A DNA stretch of 64,000 bases from Sisyra terminalis (Eukaryota; Arthropoda; Insecta; Neuroptera; Sisyridae), in NCBI GenBank assembly GCA_958496175.1, contig OY292276.1, positions 23,578,001 through 23,642,000 on the forward strand, written 5' to 3'. Position 1 is the stretch's first letter; each line of letters begins with the position of its first letter. Shown in pieces: positions 23,524 to 34,950 of the stretch. Made by a program: the position numbers and the translations under genes. The notes under the pieces were generated by a model. It saw only the letters and a list, made by a program, of their open reading frames with translations. It made no database searches and was not told the DNA's origin.

Positions 23524-24987
23524 CACCGGCACACAAAAAAAAGTGCTCTGTACTTTTGACCGGACCTACATAAATCTACATATATTGACCCCCTGAACAC
23601 GAATCCGGGGTTGGTTTGACCCGTACACCCTCAAAAATTCGAGAAAACTTTAAAAAACCGAAAAAAATGGTTAAAATCGGCAGTTTTGGTGACATAAAAA
23701 TTTTTTTTGAACTAAACCGAGCATGATTTTCATGTTGTTCGATCCGATGAATACAAATTCGAAGTTTATGTAGACCATAAGTCGTTTTTATTGTAAGAAA
23801 ATTGCAAAAAACCCTTAAAAATTGTAAAAAATTGCGGCTATTGTTCTAAAATTCGAGATTATATGATGAAAATAAACTTTTAAATCTTTACAAAGGATAT
23901 TTTGCATATTATACTATTTCTGGAATATGATTTTGAAGGTTATTTGGCCAAAATCTTTACAGAAATTGAAATTCTCCGCAAAAAATCTCTGAAATTTACA
24001 AATGGGCCAATTGCTATCATTTCAATTCGTCATTTGCTTATATCGAACCCGTCTGTCTTTAAATGACTTATGTACAGGGCTAGTTAGTTATGCAAGAGTA
24101 GCTTTTAAGCATTTTTGAATTCTTGTTTGGACGCTTGTGTCTGTAACCAGGACACCTCTTTTATTATAAGAAAATTGCCTGCTTTGCGAGCCTGCTTTCT
24201 CACTCGGAACCAGACGTCTGGCCAGACGCCGACACTGGGGTTCCGAATCCCTGCATCGTAAAACACTTTTCGCTTGTGCCTGCCATGACGGCATATACGC
24301 CTTTAACCCAGGGACTCTGCCAGACGGTTCTGTTGCCCGCCGTCACCACGTAGAGGTGTCCTGGTTACAGACACAAGTGTCCAAACAAGAATTCAAAAAT
24401 GCTTAAAAGCTACTCTTGCATAAGTAACTAGCCCTGTACATAAGTCATTTAAAGACAGACGAGTTCGATATAAGCAAATGACGAATTGAAATGAAAGCAA
24501 TTGGCCCATTTGTAATTTTCAGAGATTTTTTGCGGGGAATTTCAATTTCTTTAAAGATTTTGGCCAAATATTCTTCAAAATCATATTCCAGAAATAGTAT
24601 AATATGCAAAATATCCTTTGTAGAGATTTAAAAGTATATTTTCATCATATAATCTCGAATTTTAGAACAATAGCCGCAATTTTTTACATTTTTTTAGGGT
24701 TTTCTGCAATTTTCTTAAAATAAAAACGGCTTATGGTCTACATAAACTTCGAATTTGTATTCACCGGATCGAAAAACATGAAAATCATGTTCGGTTTAGT
24801 TCAAAAAAATTTTTATGTCACCAAAACTGCCGATTTTAACCATTTTTTTCGGTTTTTTAAAGTTTTCTCGAATTTTTGAGGGTGTACGGGTCAAACCAAC
24901 CCCGGATTCGTGTTCAGGGGGTCAAAATACGTAGATTTATGTAGGTCCGGTCAAAAGTACAGAGCACTTTTTTTTTGTGTGCCGGTG
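23524..24987. mobile_element. long foldback transposon with ~636-bp inverted arms and a GC-rich loop
   Basis: Ends CACCGGCACACAAAAAAAAG and its reverse complement; flanking TAA on both sides (23521-23523, 24988-24990) is a likely 3-bp target duplication. Arms 23524-24159 and 24351-24987 are about 95% identical by eye. The 191-bp centre (24160-24350) is distinctly GC-richer than the arms and has no counterpart elsewhere in the window. No transposase. A 3-bp TAA duplication suits PIF/Harbinger or CACTA-like insertion, but the superfamily cannot be fixed. Minus frames at 23400-23600 and 24088-24294 fall on or across it and are not genes. Confidence 0.88.
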
Positions 24988-24999
24988 TAATTGGTCTCT

Positions 25000-25670
25000 C
25001 AGTCCTTGAGAAACGTTCCGCTTTGGAAACTGTTACTAAATGCTAAATGCTAACTAAATGCTACCTCCAGAGTTAAAAATAATTCCTTAAAATTTCTTAA
25101 CGAACTTCAAAAAATATATATCTTAATTTTTACTATAATTTGTGAAACTGATTTATAGTCAAAAACATTCGTTTGACTTTTCGCTGAAGCCGAAAATATC
25201 TCGATAGAACCAGTAGAATATAAATTGAATGAAAAAGGGTTAAATGTGTAAAATAAGGGACGTTTGTTTTTTATTCCTTTCCGTTTTTCGTTCGATTACA
25301 TTATGAAAAATATATTTCCTTTTTTTCTGTATAAAAAATGTGGGAGACGCGAAAAAGGGTGAAATCTACTTTATTATATCATCCAGAATGGTCAAGCAGG
25401 AGAGTGAATGGGTCGGGTGGATAGGGGTAGATGCCGTCTGCTTTCGACGTGTCCAAACGGCGTCGTAATGGCGACATGAATTTTAGTTTTTAACTCGTTG
25501 CTGCGTTTGCACCCTTTTTGCCATTTCACATAGTTCTACTATTCTTTTTTACTGATTCTGTCAGATATTTATTTCACTGACCACAACCGTAACCGACTGA
25601 AACCGAAACGAATTACACTACTTATTATACAGATAAATCCAAAAAGCCTTCAACATCAACTTCAACTCGT
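25000..25670. other. flank of an unassigned coding remnant, nothing recognised
   Basis: AT-rich with a slightly GC-richer patch at about 25380-25470; no coding feature or repeat end called. Confidence 0.35.
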
Positions 25671-25672
25671 TT

Positions 25673-26470
25673 ATGTATATTATTCTCTTTCAACTACACA
25701 CAAAAATCGTGAAAAAAGTAAAGAATTTTTTTCCACTTTATATCCCAATAAATCTCATGGAAAGTATAGGCGCTGAAGTACCAACCAAAAAAGCATTAAA
25801 AAATTATTTCCCTTTTTTTAACAATGAAAACTTAAAACCCTCCGTTGGAAAAACTGAACAATTATTTATCTTTCATTATTCATATAGATATAACAGTGAT
25901 CGCCATTCTACAATTGTGAATAGGAAAATTCCGTTTTTTAAATCGGAAAAATTATTTCAAAAGCTAGAGATTATGGTTGAACAACAAAGCGTTTCTATGC
26001 TCGTAGAATTAGCCGAAAGGGCAATTCAATTTTCAAATATTGAACTCCTTTTTAGCATAGTATACTATTTCATGGTTCTTTTTCCAAAAAAGAATAAAAG
26101 CTTATCAAGCGTTTAGTGATTAAGAATTTAATGCTACAAACATATGAATATCCATATGATGAAGTAATAAAAAAAGAAAATAAAACATTATTTTTGGAAA
26201 TTGGAGATTGGTATTATCAAACAAGCTTTCAATCATTTTTCGTTATTCAAATAAATCACTGAAAATGAAGAAAATAAAAATGAAATTTCATCGATGATTT
26301 ATCCGCTTTTATTGTGATGCGTTTTATTAGCACAAAAAGCAAAGCAGGCTCGTGAAAATAAAGCACAAGGAAATTGTTGAGCGCCACATTTGAATTTAAC
26401 ATCAAAAATAAATAAAATGTTTGGTGAGGATTTGAGTGAAAACATTGTCCTGCCAGATTGATGGGAATTA
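25673..26470 (+). pseudogene. decayed coding sequence of unknown family
   Basis: A 147-codon open frame (25673-26113, stop 26114-26116) is followed on the same strand by more protein-like sequence in other frames: LVIKNLMLQTYEYPYDEV to LEIGDWYYQTSFQSFF, then after stops LAQKAKQARENKAQGN and KINKMFGEDLSENIVLPD. A frame of 147 codons is unlikely by chance in DNA this AT-rich, and the continuing protein-like pieces suggest a once longer protein of about 260 residues broken by shifts and stops. A plausible original start is the ATG at 25757. No domain, signal peptide or membrane segment recognised. It could be a dead host gene copy, a transposon ORF or an old viral insertion; I cannot choose. Confidence 0.4.
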
Positions 26471-26479
26471 AATAGTTAA

Positions 26480-27815
26480 ATCATCAAAATAATTTATGTG
26501 GATTTTATTTGGAAAATTTGTTCATATCCTTTTTTTATTTGTTTGTGTATACAAAAATTTATTTGTGCCCTCATATTTTACATTTTCCCTGGTTTTTTTC
26601 TCATATTTTTCCTCTTAATATAAAACATCAAAAAAAAAACAAGTTATTACTATTGCACAGAAAACGTTGAACAAAAATTCTTACAAAACATTGATTAAGA
26701 GCTTTAACCAAACAAATCATTGACCAAAATGACCAAATGACGTCATTTGAAAACAATTTTTATATTTTTGAATATTGGGCAAGGAGTTTTTAGAATCATT
26801 ACCTATCCCATAAACTAAGGAGCATAATGGATCTGGTGGTAGGACTAATTGTGGCAATTTTACTTTACAGAGAGACACCTTTAAATAATATTTGCCTAAT
26901 AATTTTATTGGTTTTTTACATAGTAAATTCTTAAACGTTTCGATAAATAAATAGGAAATCAAATAAATTCATATATGTATTTCTTTACACAATTTTATGT
27001 AAAATTTCAAAATATTATTATCTTCGATAATTGCCGAATTTGAACCTTAGGGTGTTTATGTAACCGACCAGGTGTCTAATTTTTCCAATAAGTAATCTTT
27101 TCAACAAACAAACACTTGAAAAATCAACCTGCGAATTCGACACTATTTACTTTCGAGATCAAAGCAGATACTGAGAGATGTTTATCTTATTCTCAACATA
27201 TACAAAGCTGATACATTCCGATTCGAACTGATTTGTCATTTTATCATCTACGGTGGGAAAAAAACAGGACTAAATATCAGTCTTTTCTTAACATATAAAT
27301 ACATATTATTTGCCCCAAACATAAGTTATTTGTATTACTTATTTTGAGTTTATATGAGTCCAAAATTTTTAAATAACAAGCGATAATATGACCGACCTAC
27401 AGTTTTGTCAAGAAACAGTTCAATTTCATTTTCCATTATGAGATATTCAAATTTGCTTAAATACTTTAGTACAAAGTTTAACTGCTTATCTCAAAAATTT
27501 TATGGAACATAGTTTTTTGGAATTCAGAATAGAACACAACATACTAGAAAAGTAAAACAAAAATAGTCAATTGCTTTTTGAAAAAGATGATACATTTAAA
27601 TCAAAACATTTTTTTAAAAAGATCATATTCATTTATATACTTCGTCAAGCTCATCAAAACGTAAAGTGGAATGTAATGAAACCTGTAACTATGGCTATTT
27701 AATTTATCCTTCTAGTTTTAAAGCTATTCAAATAAACCAACACTCCGAAAAGAAATCGTCATGTGGGAATATCCACAATTAAAAATTACATTAAAGGTTA
27801 ATTAACATGGATACG
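26480..27815. other. AT-rich stretch, nothing recognised
   Basis: A minus frame of 81 codons at 26717-26962 has no domain. No transposon ends noticed. Confidence 0.4.
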
Positions 27816-27818
27816 AAA

Positions 27819-29256
27819 AAGCTCAAGAGACTGCAACGGCTAGACCTTAGTTATTTTATAAAAGCTGGCGATTTCTATGCGCATGTCCCCATCACATGTA
27901 AGAACGATCCACACTATGGAGTTTGGATAGCGGCTACTTTGGCAGGTAACAGGTAGCAAAAGTATATAAAATAGAAGCTAAATTTCGTGAAAGGATAACG
28001 GTCAATTTTTTAAATTTTCTACGGAATAATATTAGAAATCATATTCGGCATTGCCAAACAAATAGTACGATTTCAACCCTCTGTCAAACACCAATAAACG
28101 GACACAACTGACAAATGACAATTGAAAAATTGACAATTGAATGAAATCGAATTGGCAGTTGCAACCAATGACAAAAGTTAGTTATTTCAAACTTGAGACA
28201 ATTATAGCTGGTTTTTACTCACAGGTATATATTTACATATATTTTTACTCTCTGTTTTTACTCTCTACTGTTTTTACTACAATTTTTACTCTCTGTTTTT
28301 ATCGAAATATGTACATACGTTTCTCTATTATTATATTGACATATCTATTAAGGTTGTGTAGAAAAAAAAACACAAGTAATGAGAAAAAATTAAATTAATA
28401 CTATAGGTAGTCAACTATTTGCGCCATGTCTCTGTAAAATTTCAATTCGATTTGGGGCTTATTAACGGAGAAAAATAATCGTAAAGTTGCATATTTTTGA
28501 ACCACTTAATGCAGGATAAATGGAGTATGTTATGTGTGTTCGCAATGAGTTATGTGTGATCGCAATCCAAGGTTTATAAAATACACAGGTGGCCTCATGG
28601 TGGCTACGTGATGGATACGTGACGTATCCAGAAGAAATTCGTACATATCTTCAGACTGATCAATTTCAAAATTCTTCGTATGACGTCATTTTTTTTTCTA
28701 ATGGAGCAACCTGTGTAATTTACAAACCTTGATCGCAATCAACTCGTGCTAGCTCTTTTGGTAGAAACGAACTTTTTTTTGAAAAATTAACGCTACATTG
28801 TTTGAAATATTTCACGTCGATCAATACCAAAATCTAATATTTAGGGAGTTTCTAAGCAAAATATTTCATCCTAAAGATAGAAAACCATGTCAAAATTCAA
28901 TCCGAGTGTGTAAAGCCTGATAGAAATATCTACAACGTTAACTTATAAGCATAGATAAATCTTCTTTTTTCTCATAACTTTCCACCGCATTCCTAAAAAC
29001 ATTAAAGTTTAGGGGTATTTGGCAAGGGTTGAAACCGTACTGTCAGACAATAGAGGATGTGATTTTTAAAATTATTCCTAAGAAAATATAAAAACTGACT
29101 TTATACTTTCACGAAAGTAAGTTTTTAATTAAAACACCTTTGCAACCTGTCGCCTGCCAAAGTAACCACTATCCAAACTTCGTAGTAGGACATGCGCATA
29201 GAAACTTTCAGCTTTTATAAAATACCGAAGATCAGGCTGTTGCAAGCTCTTGCTCT
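27819..29256. mobile_element. foldback-type element with ~250-bp imperfect inverted arms
   Basis: The left arm (27819 to about 28090) and right arm (about 29020 to 29256) are inverted copies. They share TTTTATAAAAGCTG, TTCTATGCGCATGTCC, GTTTGGATAG and TACTTTGGCAGG. The arms are visibly diverged, so the element is older than the foldback at 23.5 kb. A younger MITE (28568-28731) is nested inside. No coding capacity. Confidence 0.7.
28568..28731. mobile_element. 164-bp MITE nested in the foldback, with perfect 9-bp flanking repeat
   Basis: Ends CAAGGTTTATAAAATACACA and its near reverse complement TGTGTAATTTACAAACCTTG. Flanked on both sides by ATCGCAATC (28559-28567 and 28732-28740). An 8-bp duplication plus one matching base, or a true 9-bp duplication, fits hAT- or Merlin-type insertion. 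Confidence 0.82.
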
Positions 29257-29734
29257 GTAATATTTTCTGTATTAACTACTTAAACTCTCCTACAATATAT
29301 TTAAGGTTATTGCGACATATTTATTACTGTTTGGTGGTAGTTTTATTATAAATATTAACTTTACTTCAGACTGTCAAATTTTGATCATATTACAATTGAA
29401 TAAGAAAGAATTACAAATGCCTTGGATAGTTGACTTAAAAATCGTTGCTTACGATTTGAAAAATTGGAAAAAAATTAATGTATGGCATGCAGCAGGTTAT
29501 TTTTTGGTTAAAAAAGGATCAAATGAAAAGTTCAAATTAAAATCTTTCATATTTTGATCAAAATTTAAATCAATGTCTTTGTAACTGATGTCACCTCCTT
29601 AGAAAGCTTTAGCGCTCACTGGAGAATAATACCACCCTTATTGGGAACCACTGGATTGAATTCTTTTAACTCAAGCAAGATAATTATCAATTCCACAAAT
29701 GTTTTTTTTTTAATTGCTATTTATCGTCACTTTA

Positions 29735-29875
29735 TAACTACTAAGGTCTTATAGCAACTCTAGAATGAATAAAATCTGTTATCGAGAAATATTTAAAATT
29801 TGCTTGATACGAGGATCAAATCCACTACCTACTAGTTTTGAAGCGATTGCCTATACCACTTGGTCATCAGTAGAC
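29735..29875 (-). mobile_element. tRNA-derived SINE
   Basis: The minus strand has an A-box-like TGACCAAGTGGTATAGGC (29866-29849) and a B-box-like GGATTTGATCC (29823-29813), correctly ordered with about 25 bases between them. The layout is that of a tRNA head, with GTGG.ATAGGC in the D-arm position. A non-tRNA body follows and is shared with the truncated copy at 7075-7172. The head does not fold into a clean cloverleaf, so it is a SINE and not a tRNA gene. Confidence 0.55.
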
Positions 29876-29889
29876 TCCCCAAATATTTT

Positions 29890-31050
29890 ATTAAATGAGA
29901 AATCACAAAAGTTCAAATCAAGTATTAAGAATTTCCCAGATAAAGAAGTAAAATGATCAAATCGAAAGTGAAAACTTTGTGACATTTAAGAGCAATTGTG
30001 TTATATTTCAACATTTTTTTGAAGCTGTAGAAGTAAATATCACGAATTTCCAGGGAACTTTAAAAATATTATAATGGTAACAAATAATTAAGCAAACTCG
30101 GAAATCAAATATTGGTATAATCATTGTTTGTATTGCTGATAAGTCTGCACAAACTAAAAATGTATCAAAATCGAATCCAACTTGAAATTTAGATATAGAG
30201 AATGGATAGTAGGTATAAAAGGGAAAAAAAAGAATAACAACGAAGAAAAGCAGAGAAAAAAGAATAGTTTTAAAAGAAAGACAAGGGTTAAAATCGAGAG
30301 CCCTCGAGGACATTTTCAAAGTTACATTGTGTGGTTGTTAGGCGCTCGTTGAACGTTCTCCACGGGCACAAGTGCCCATATATCCATGTTTAGACAACTT
30401 ATGGTATTGACATTTTGTAATGGATCTAAAACGTAACTCTCTTTCTCGATCAAAAAGTGAACAAAATAGCCTTATTGACGAGATGTGGGAGAATTTTTTT
30501 AAATAATTTATCTTTTCAACTCGCTTTTGTAGTCGAGAGCGAACAAACCACTAAACACACAACAGAGGCAGAAACAGAATAAACTTTTTTTCCATTCAAT
30601 CTCTTTGTCTCATTATGTTTATGTAAAAAAGTTTTTATCCCTTTTTGTGAATCTTAAAGATTTCCTCAAGCTAAGACGAGATTGATATCACTTCGTGTAT
30701 TTCTCACAAATTATTCGTTATAACAAAAGTCTATTAAATGTTTTTCTTTAGAAAGACGTACCTAAGTATTGCATAAGCCTTCCACAAAATTAGCACTAAC
30801 GTAGTTTTTACCTGGGTAGTTAAATAATTGCTTCAATAAACAAGCAGTTGCGATTACATTTGGATATTTAATTATTAAAAAACAAATATGTTTGTATATT
30901 TTTGGTGCGAGAAAGAGATTTAATTAGTTATTATTAACTGAGATCATTTTTGCCATTTCTACCGTATATCTACTCAAAATCGCAACTCTATAAGTTCTAG
31001 TAGTTGTACATTTCATATCAATACTATTCTTATTTGTCGGTTTTTTAATG
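29890..31050. other. AT-rich stretch, nothing recognised
   Basis: The 103-codon minus frame at 30008-30319 has hydrophobic stretches typical of AT-rich DNA but no recognisable family. Confidence 0.35.
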
Positions 31051-31066
31051 TAAATATAGAAAAATA

Positions 31067-31676
31067 GGTATAAGCTTGGATCAGGAACGTCGAGATATTC
31101 CGAACTGAAGAGAACTATTCCGAATGGGTACGTATTGTTCACTCGAATGCAATTTGTACGTAAACTTTGACATGCCAAAAATGAAGAAATGACGTTTATT
31201 TTCAAATATGTATTTATATTGTAATATATAAAATTAAATTTTTGTCTCAAGTCCATTTTAGCACACCCACAATCTGTCAACATTGCATTTTCGATTTTGT
31301 TTTTAATTTAACTCGCGATATTTTTGTTAATTCAATTCTAATATAGTATAATTCTCTCTTTTGTGGGTAAATTTGAATTATGGACCGATTTAATAGTGAA
31401 TTAAATTAAAACAAAGTCGAAAATGCAACGTTGCCAGATTGTGGGTGTGCTGAAATGGATTTGAGCCAAAGTAAAATTTATTTAGAAAATTTAATTTTAC
31501 AGATTTTATATAATACAATATAAATACATATTTGAAAATAACAGTCGCTACTTTATTTCTGATATGTCAAAATTTACGTACCAATTGCATTCGAGTGAAC
31601 AATACGTACAGGAATAATATCAAAACCATTCGCAAACAGTTCTCAAATTTCGACGTTCCTGATCCAAGCTTATACC
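31067..31676. mobile_element. palindromic MITE, 610 bp, perfect 8-bp target-site duplication
   Basis: Ends GGTATAAGCTTGGATCAGGA and its reverse complement, flanked by GAAAAATA on both sides (31059-31066 and 31677-31684). Arms of about 245-270 bp meet around a centre of about 100 bp near 31310-31400. The 119-codon minus frame at 30924-31283 runs across the left arm and is not a gene. An 8-bp duplication suits hAT or P-type insertion; the GG...CC ends are not classic hAT. Confidence 0.85.
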
Positions 31677-31689
31677 GAAAAATATTTAA

Positions 31690-32550
31690 TAAAAAAATTC
31701 AATAATAGTTCTCAAACTGTAAATCTTTATTTTGAATAAAATGTTTAAAATAAAAAATATCTTTTCCGACTTCTATTTTGATTCTAATTTTTGGGTATTA
31801 CCTTATTTGACAGGACTTTTATTTAGTAACATTAGTAGTCAAGCAAGTATAGACTAATTTTCATTAAAAATTTCCCATAGGCTTAGAATATTTAGAATTT
31901 AGAAAACCTTTCAATCTCAACAAAAAAGAAATGATTAGAATAGAAAGGTTTGAATTTGAAAATTACCGAAGAATAAAAAAAATATTAAAATTTAAGAAAC
32001 ATTCTATACGAAAGAAAAGTTATAAAGATACTTAAAAGGGCAAGATGAATAAAAATAAAACAATTCTTTGCATAAATTTTATATCAAATTTATTTTATGG
32101 TATTTAGAATTGCTTTTTGGTCACTTATAGCTAAATATTAAGCACTTCATCCTCATTCTTCCATTTAGTACCTTATTCTAATTTTCCATTTTTTTTAAGT
32201 GATCCAATTTCCCAAAAAAGCTCGTTTCCTCTCAAAAAACGATAGCGCATGCCTACTTAGCTTTAGCTTTTCTTTGTACCATTTTTTCTTCATTGAATTT
32301 TCTTAACACCTGCATATTTATGGTTCGATACATTTACAAAATAAAGGTGTATAAAATAATTTTTCATTTTTATAACATACTTGAAAAAAAATTAAAGCTC
32401 AATTTTTGTTTTAAAAGTTCAATCCATTATCATCCAATTTAATTGTTTTAAAGAATCATTGAAGAAATCTATTTTATTTCAACTGTGATTCACAAGTGTT
32501 TGCAAATTGTCACTGTTATTAATTAAACTTCATCGTTTTCTGTTATTATC
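31690..32550. other. AT-rich stretch, nothing recognised
   Basis: No frames above chance length and no repeat ends noticed. Confidence 0.4.
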
Positions 32551-32557
32551 GTGCTAG

Positions 32558-32953
32558 CAGTGGTGTAGCTACAGGGAAGTAATTGGAAGGAGCGCTTTCG
32601 GGCCCTTAGGATTATATATATTGAAGATCATTCTGCAGTAGGAATCAAAGAAAAAATTAATACTTTTGAGGATAAAAAGCAAGTTAACTAATCACGAAGA
32701 CTCGAATTGATAATTTTGCAGCTAGAAAATCTAGACAAAAAATTATTTAAAATTATATTTACGTTTCACTTAATATATCTTTTCCATGCATAATACTTTC
32801 TTTCTTTATGCTTGTATATACATTCTTTATTCTTAAGTTAAAACAATAATTTTCCGCTGTCTAAACAGTTGAAATAAAAAAATGTTAGTTAGGGGCCCCG
32901 TAGTTACAATTCTTTTATTTGCTTTTGAACAATAAAAATCTAGTTACATCACT
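32558..32953. mobile_element. hAT-like MITE, worn
   Basis: Left end CAGTGGTGTAGCTAC followed by a GGGCCC block; right end GGGGCCCCGTAG ... TAGTTACATCACTT, its imperfect reverse complement. The CAGTGG(C/T)GTAGC start is common in insect hAT-like MITEs. No convincing target-site duplication remains. Confidence 0.55.
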
Positions 32954-33544
32954 TTTAGTCTGATAAAGTATACTAACTATTGGTACTATATCACAAAGTA
33001 TATAGTTATTTAGATGTACAATGTTGAATTCTTGTAAATCACTCATTCCTGTCGATAAATTCTAGGACATAAGTGTCACAACTATCAGATCCAACTTATT
33101 CTTTTGTTTTATACGATCATGTTACCTGGACTGGAAAACTAAACCAAAAAAGCTTAGACTACGTAACTTTTTTTTTCAAACTGAAGTTCCAGCTATGATC
33201 TAAATTGGTATTAAGTCACTTCCATCAAATAGTAACGAAGATACAATTATATAGCATTGAAACTTGGCTAAATGTATGAGGTTCCAAAAACTTTTTACTA
33301 CCTACTGTACAAGTCTTAGCATACAATTGCAAAGAGCTGGAGCTAATATAAGTTTTAATGGCTCCACTAAAAGAAATATTTGAGCACCAGTTCCTACAAA
33401 ATCTTCCGGCTCCCCAGTCTTGTTTATTACAAACGACTATATCAATTTAATTTACCAAAATAGTTATTTTGTTTTAAAAACATTATTTCCGCAGATTTTC
33501 AAGGCTGACCACTTCATTACAAAACTCAATGTATAAGAAATTAT

Positions 33545-34020
33545 AGAGAAGTGCTCCGGTAAATCATCGATTGAGCTCTACATATACGTTAGAAGCATTA
33601 AAAAGGTTGAAAGCTGCGATTACCTGGGAATTCATTTTGATTACCACATAAGATGGAACTATCACAAAAACTTAAAAATTTGAGGTATCCAAAATACAAT
33701 TACTTTAAATACTGTTTACCGTGCACGTTTCATAAGTGCAGTGAACTATGGAACTATAGCATGGGGAGGGTATTATGATGCCAGTTCTAATACACTGATC
33801 AGATTTCAAAATAAGTTAAAAGGTAAAATAAATGGGTAAAATGATGGAATTACAATTCTAGGAATTAGAGAAACATTCTTAATGGAATCGTTCACCACTA
33901 ATAGATTATATGGTAAGGGACTTATCTCCTAAAAATCTACAAAAGCATAGGATTTAATAGTTGCAGATATGTAGCAAGGAAATTCTTTAATATGCCACCA
34001 AATCCTCTGGGTTGCATCAC
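33545..34020 (+). pseudogene. non-LTR retrotransposon reverse-transcriptase remnant
   Basis: Decayed plus-strand pieces read VRSIKKVESCDYLGIHFDY, then in another frame FISAVNYGTIAWGGYYDASS followed by NTLIRFQNKLK. KYLGI..D and YGI..WG....L...Q.K..K are the conserved thumb-side signatures that follow the catalytic FADD box in LINE reverse transcriptases. The catalytic part is not recognisable upstream. Several stops and shifts; not functional. Confidence 0.7.
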
Positions 34021-34779
34021 GGAAGAATTAATTTGTTTTTTTTAAATTTTAAGTCTGTTGTAATAATAAGTAAGGTCTACGTACAAATGTGTTGACACGT
34101 CTCTTTAAGACATATGAATAAAGTATATTTAATGTATTGTCATTTATAATTTTTCCTGGTTGTAATAATATTTTTCTTAGAACTTTTATTAGAATATTAC
34201 TTTTATTCTTAGAATATTATTTTAAGTATTTTTTTTTTGTATTCACCTTACTTAAAACAAAAAGAATTCGAAAGGTAGTATGTATAAGAAAACTTTGCGA
34301 AGTATTAAGACATATTATAAAATTCAGCTCCGTCTTAATACACATTACGGGAATTTTGATCTCTCTTCCACGACATGTGCTCATTTAAAATACCCAACAT
34401 TTGATAAAGATACAAATCTGGATAAAACATCCAGAGTTATAGAAATAAATATTAATTTCACTATTCAAATTAATTACAAAAGTTTCTTATAAATTAGTTA
34501 CATTATATCCAAAGAGTATTAGATTGATCGTTTAAAATTGTTTTGGATATATTTTGTTCGTATTTAATCAATTGTTTCGTTATTTTTTTTAAATTTTTAC
34601 AGTTGTGTAGAAAATACCTACATTCTGTAGGTATAATTTTACAATTTGTGGATAGGAAACATCCACTTACATAATTTTAAAAGAATCAGAAGTCTAAAAT
34701 TCTTTTCATATGTTCCAAATGCGACAAAACTACAAAGTGATATTAAAATTTTTTAGTTTACTTAGGGGTAGGTTATGTG

Positions 34780-34950
34780 AAGAGTGAGGGTTGACATAAC
34801 AGGTGACCTGAATTTCGTTGAGTTGCGTGGGATGCTGCGGTTGCCTCGGAGATGTATCGCAACAGATAACCGACGTGATCGTCTCTTGTTACTAAATACA
34901 CAAACAAACCCTTCGCCCTTCAACTCCCCGAGGGGTTGATTGTTTCATTA
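34780..34950. promoter_or_regulatory. GC-richer island, candidate cis-regulatory element
   Basis: Contains CAGGTGACCTGAAT, TGCGGTTGCCTCGGAG, GATAACCGACGTGATCG and a long non-repetitive stretch in otherwise low-complexity DNA. An enhancer of the downstream transcription-factor gene is an inference from composition only. Confidence 0.2.

Noticed and set aside
24225..24260. GGTTCCGAATCC in the foldback loop as a tRNA B box
   Set aside because: One base too long for a B box, and no A box or cloverleaf around it.
29810..29872. tRNA gene on the minus strand
   Set aside because: A and B boxes are present, but acceptor and anticodon stems do not pair well and a second copy has the same non-tRNA body, so it is a SINE.
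30924..31283. 119-codon minus-strand frame
   Set aside because: It runs through the left arm of a palindromic MITE with target-site duplication; no protein family seen.
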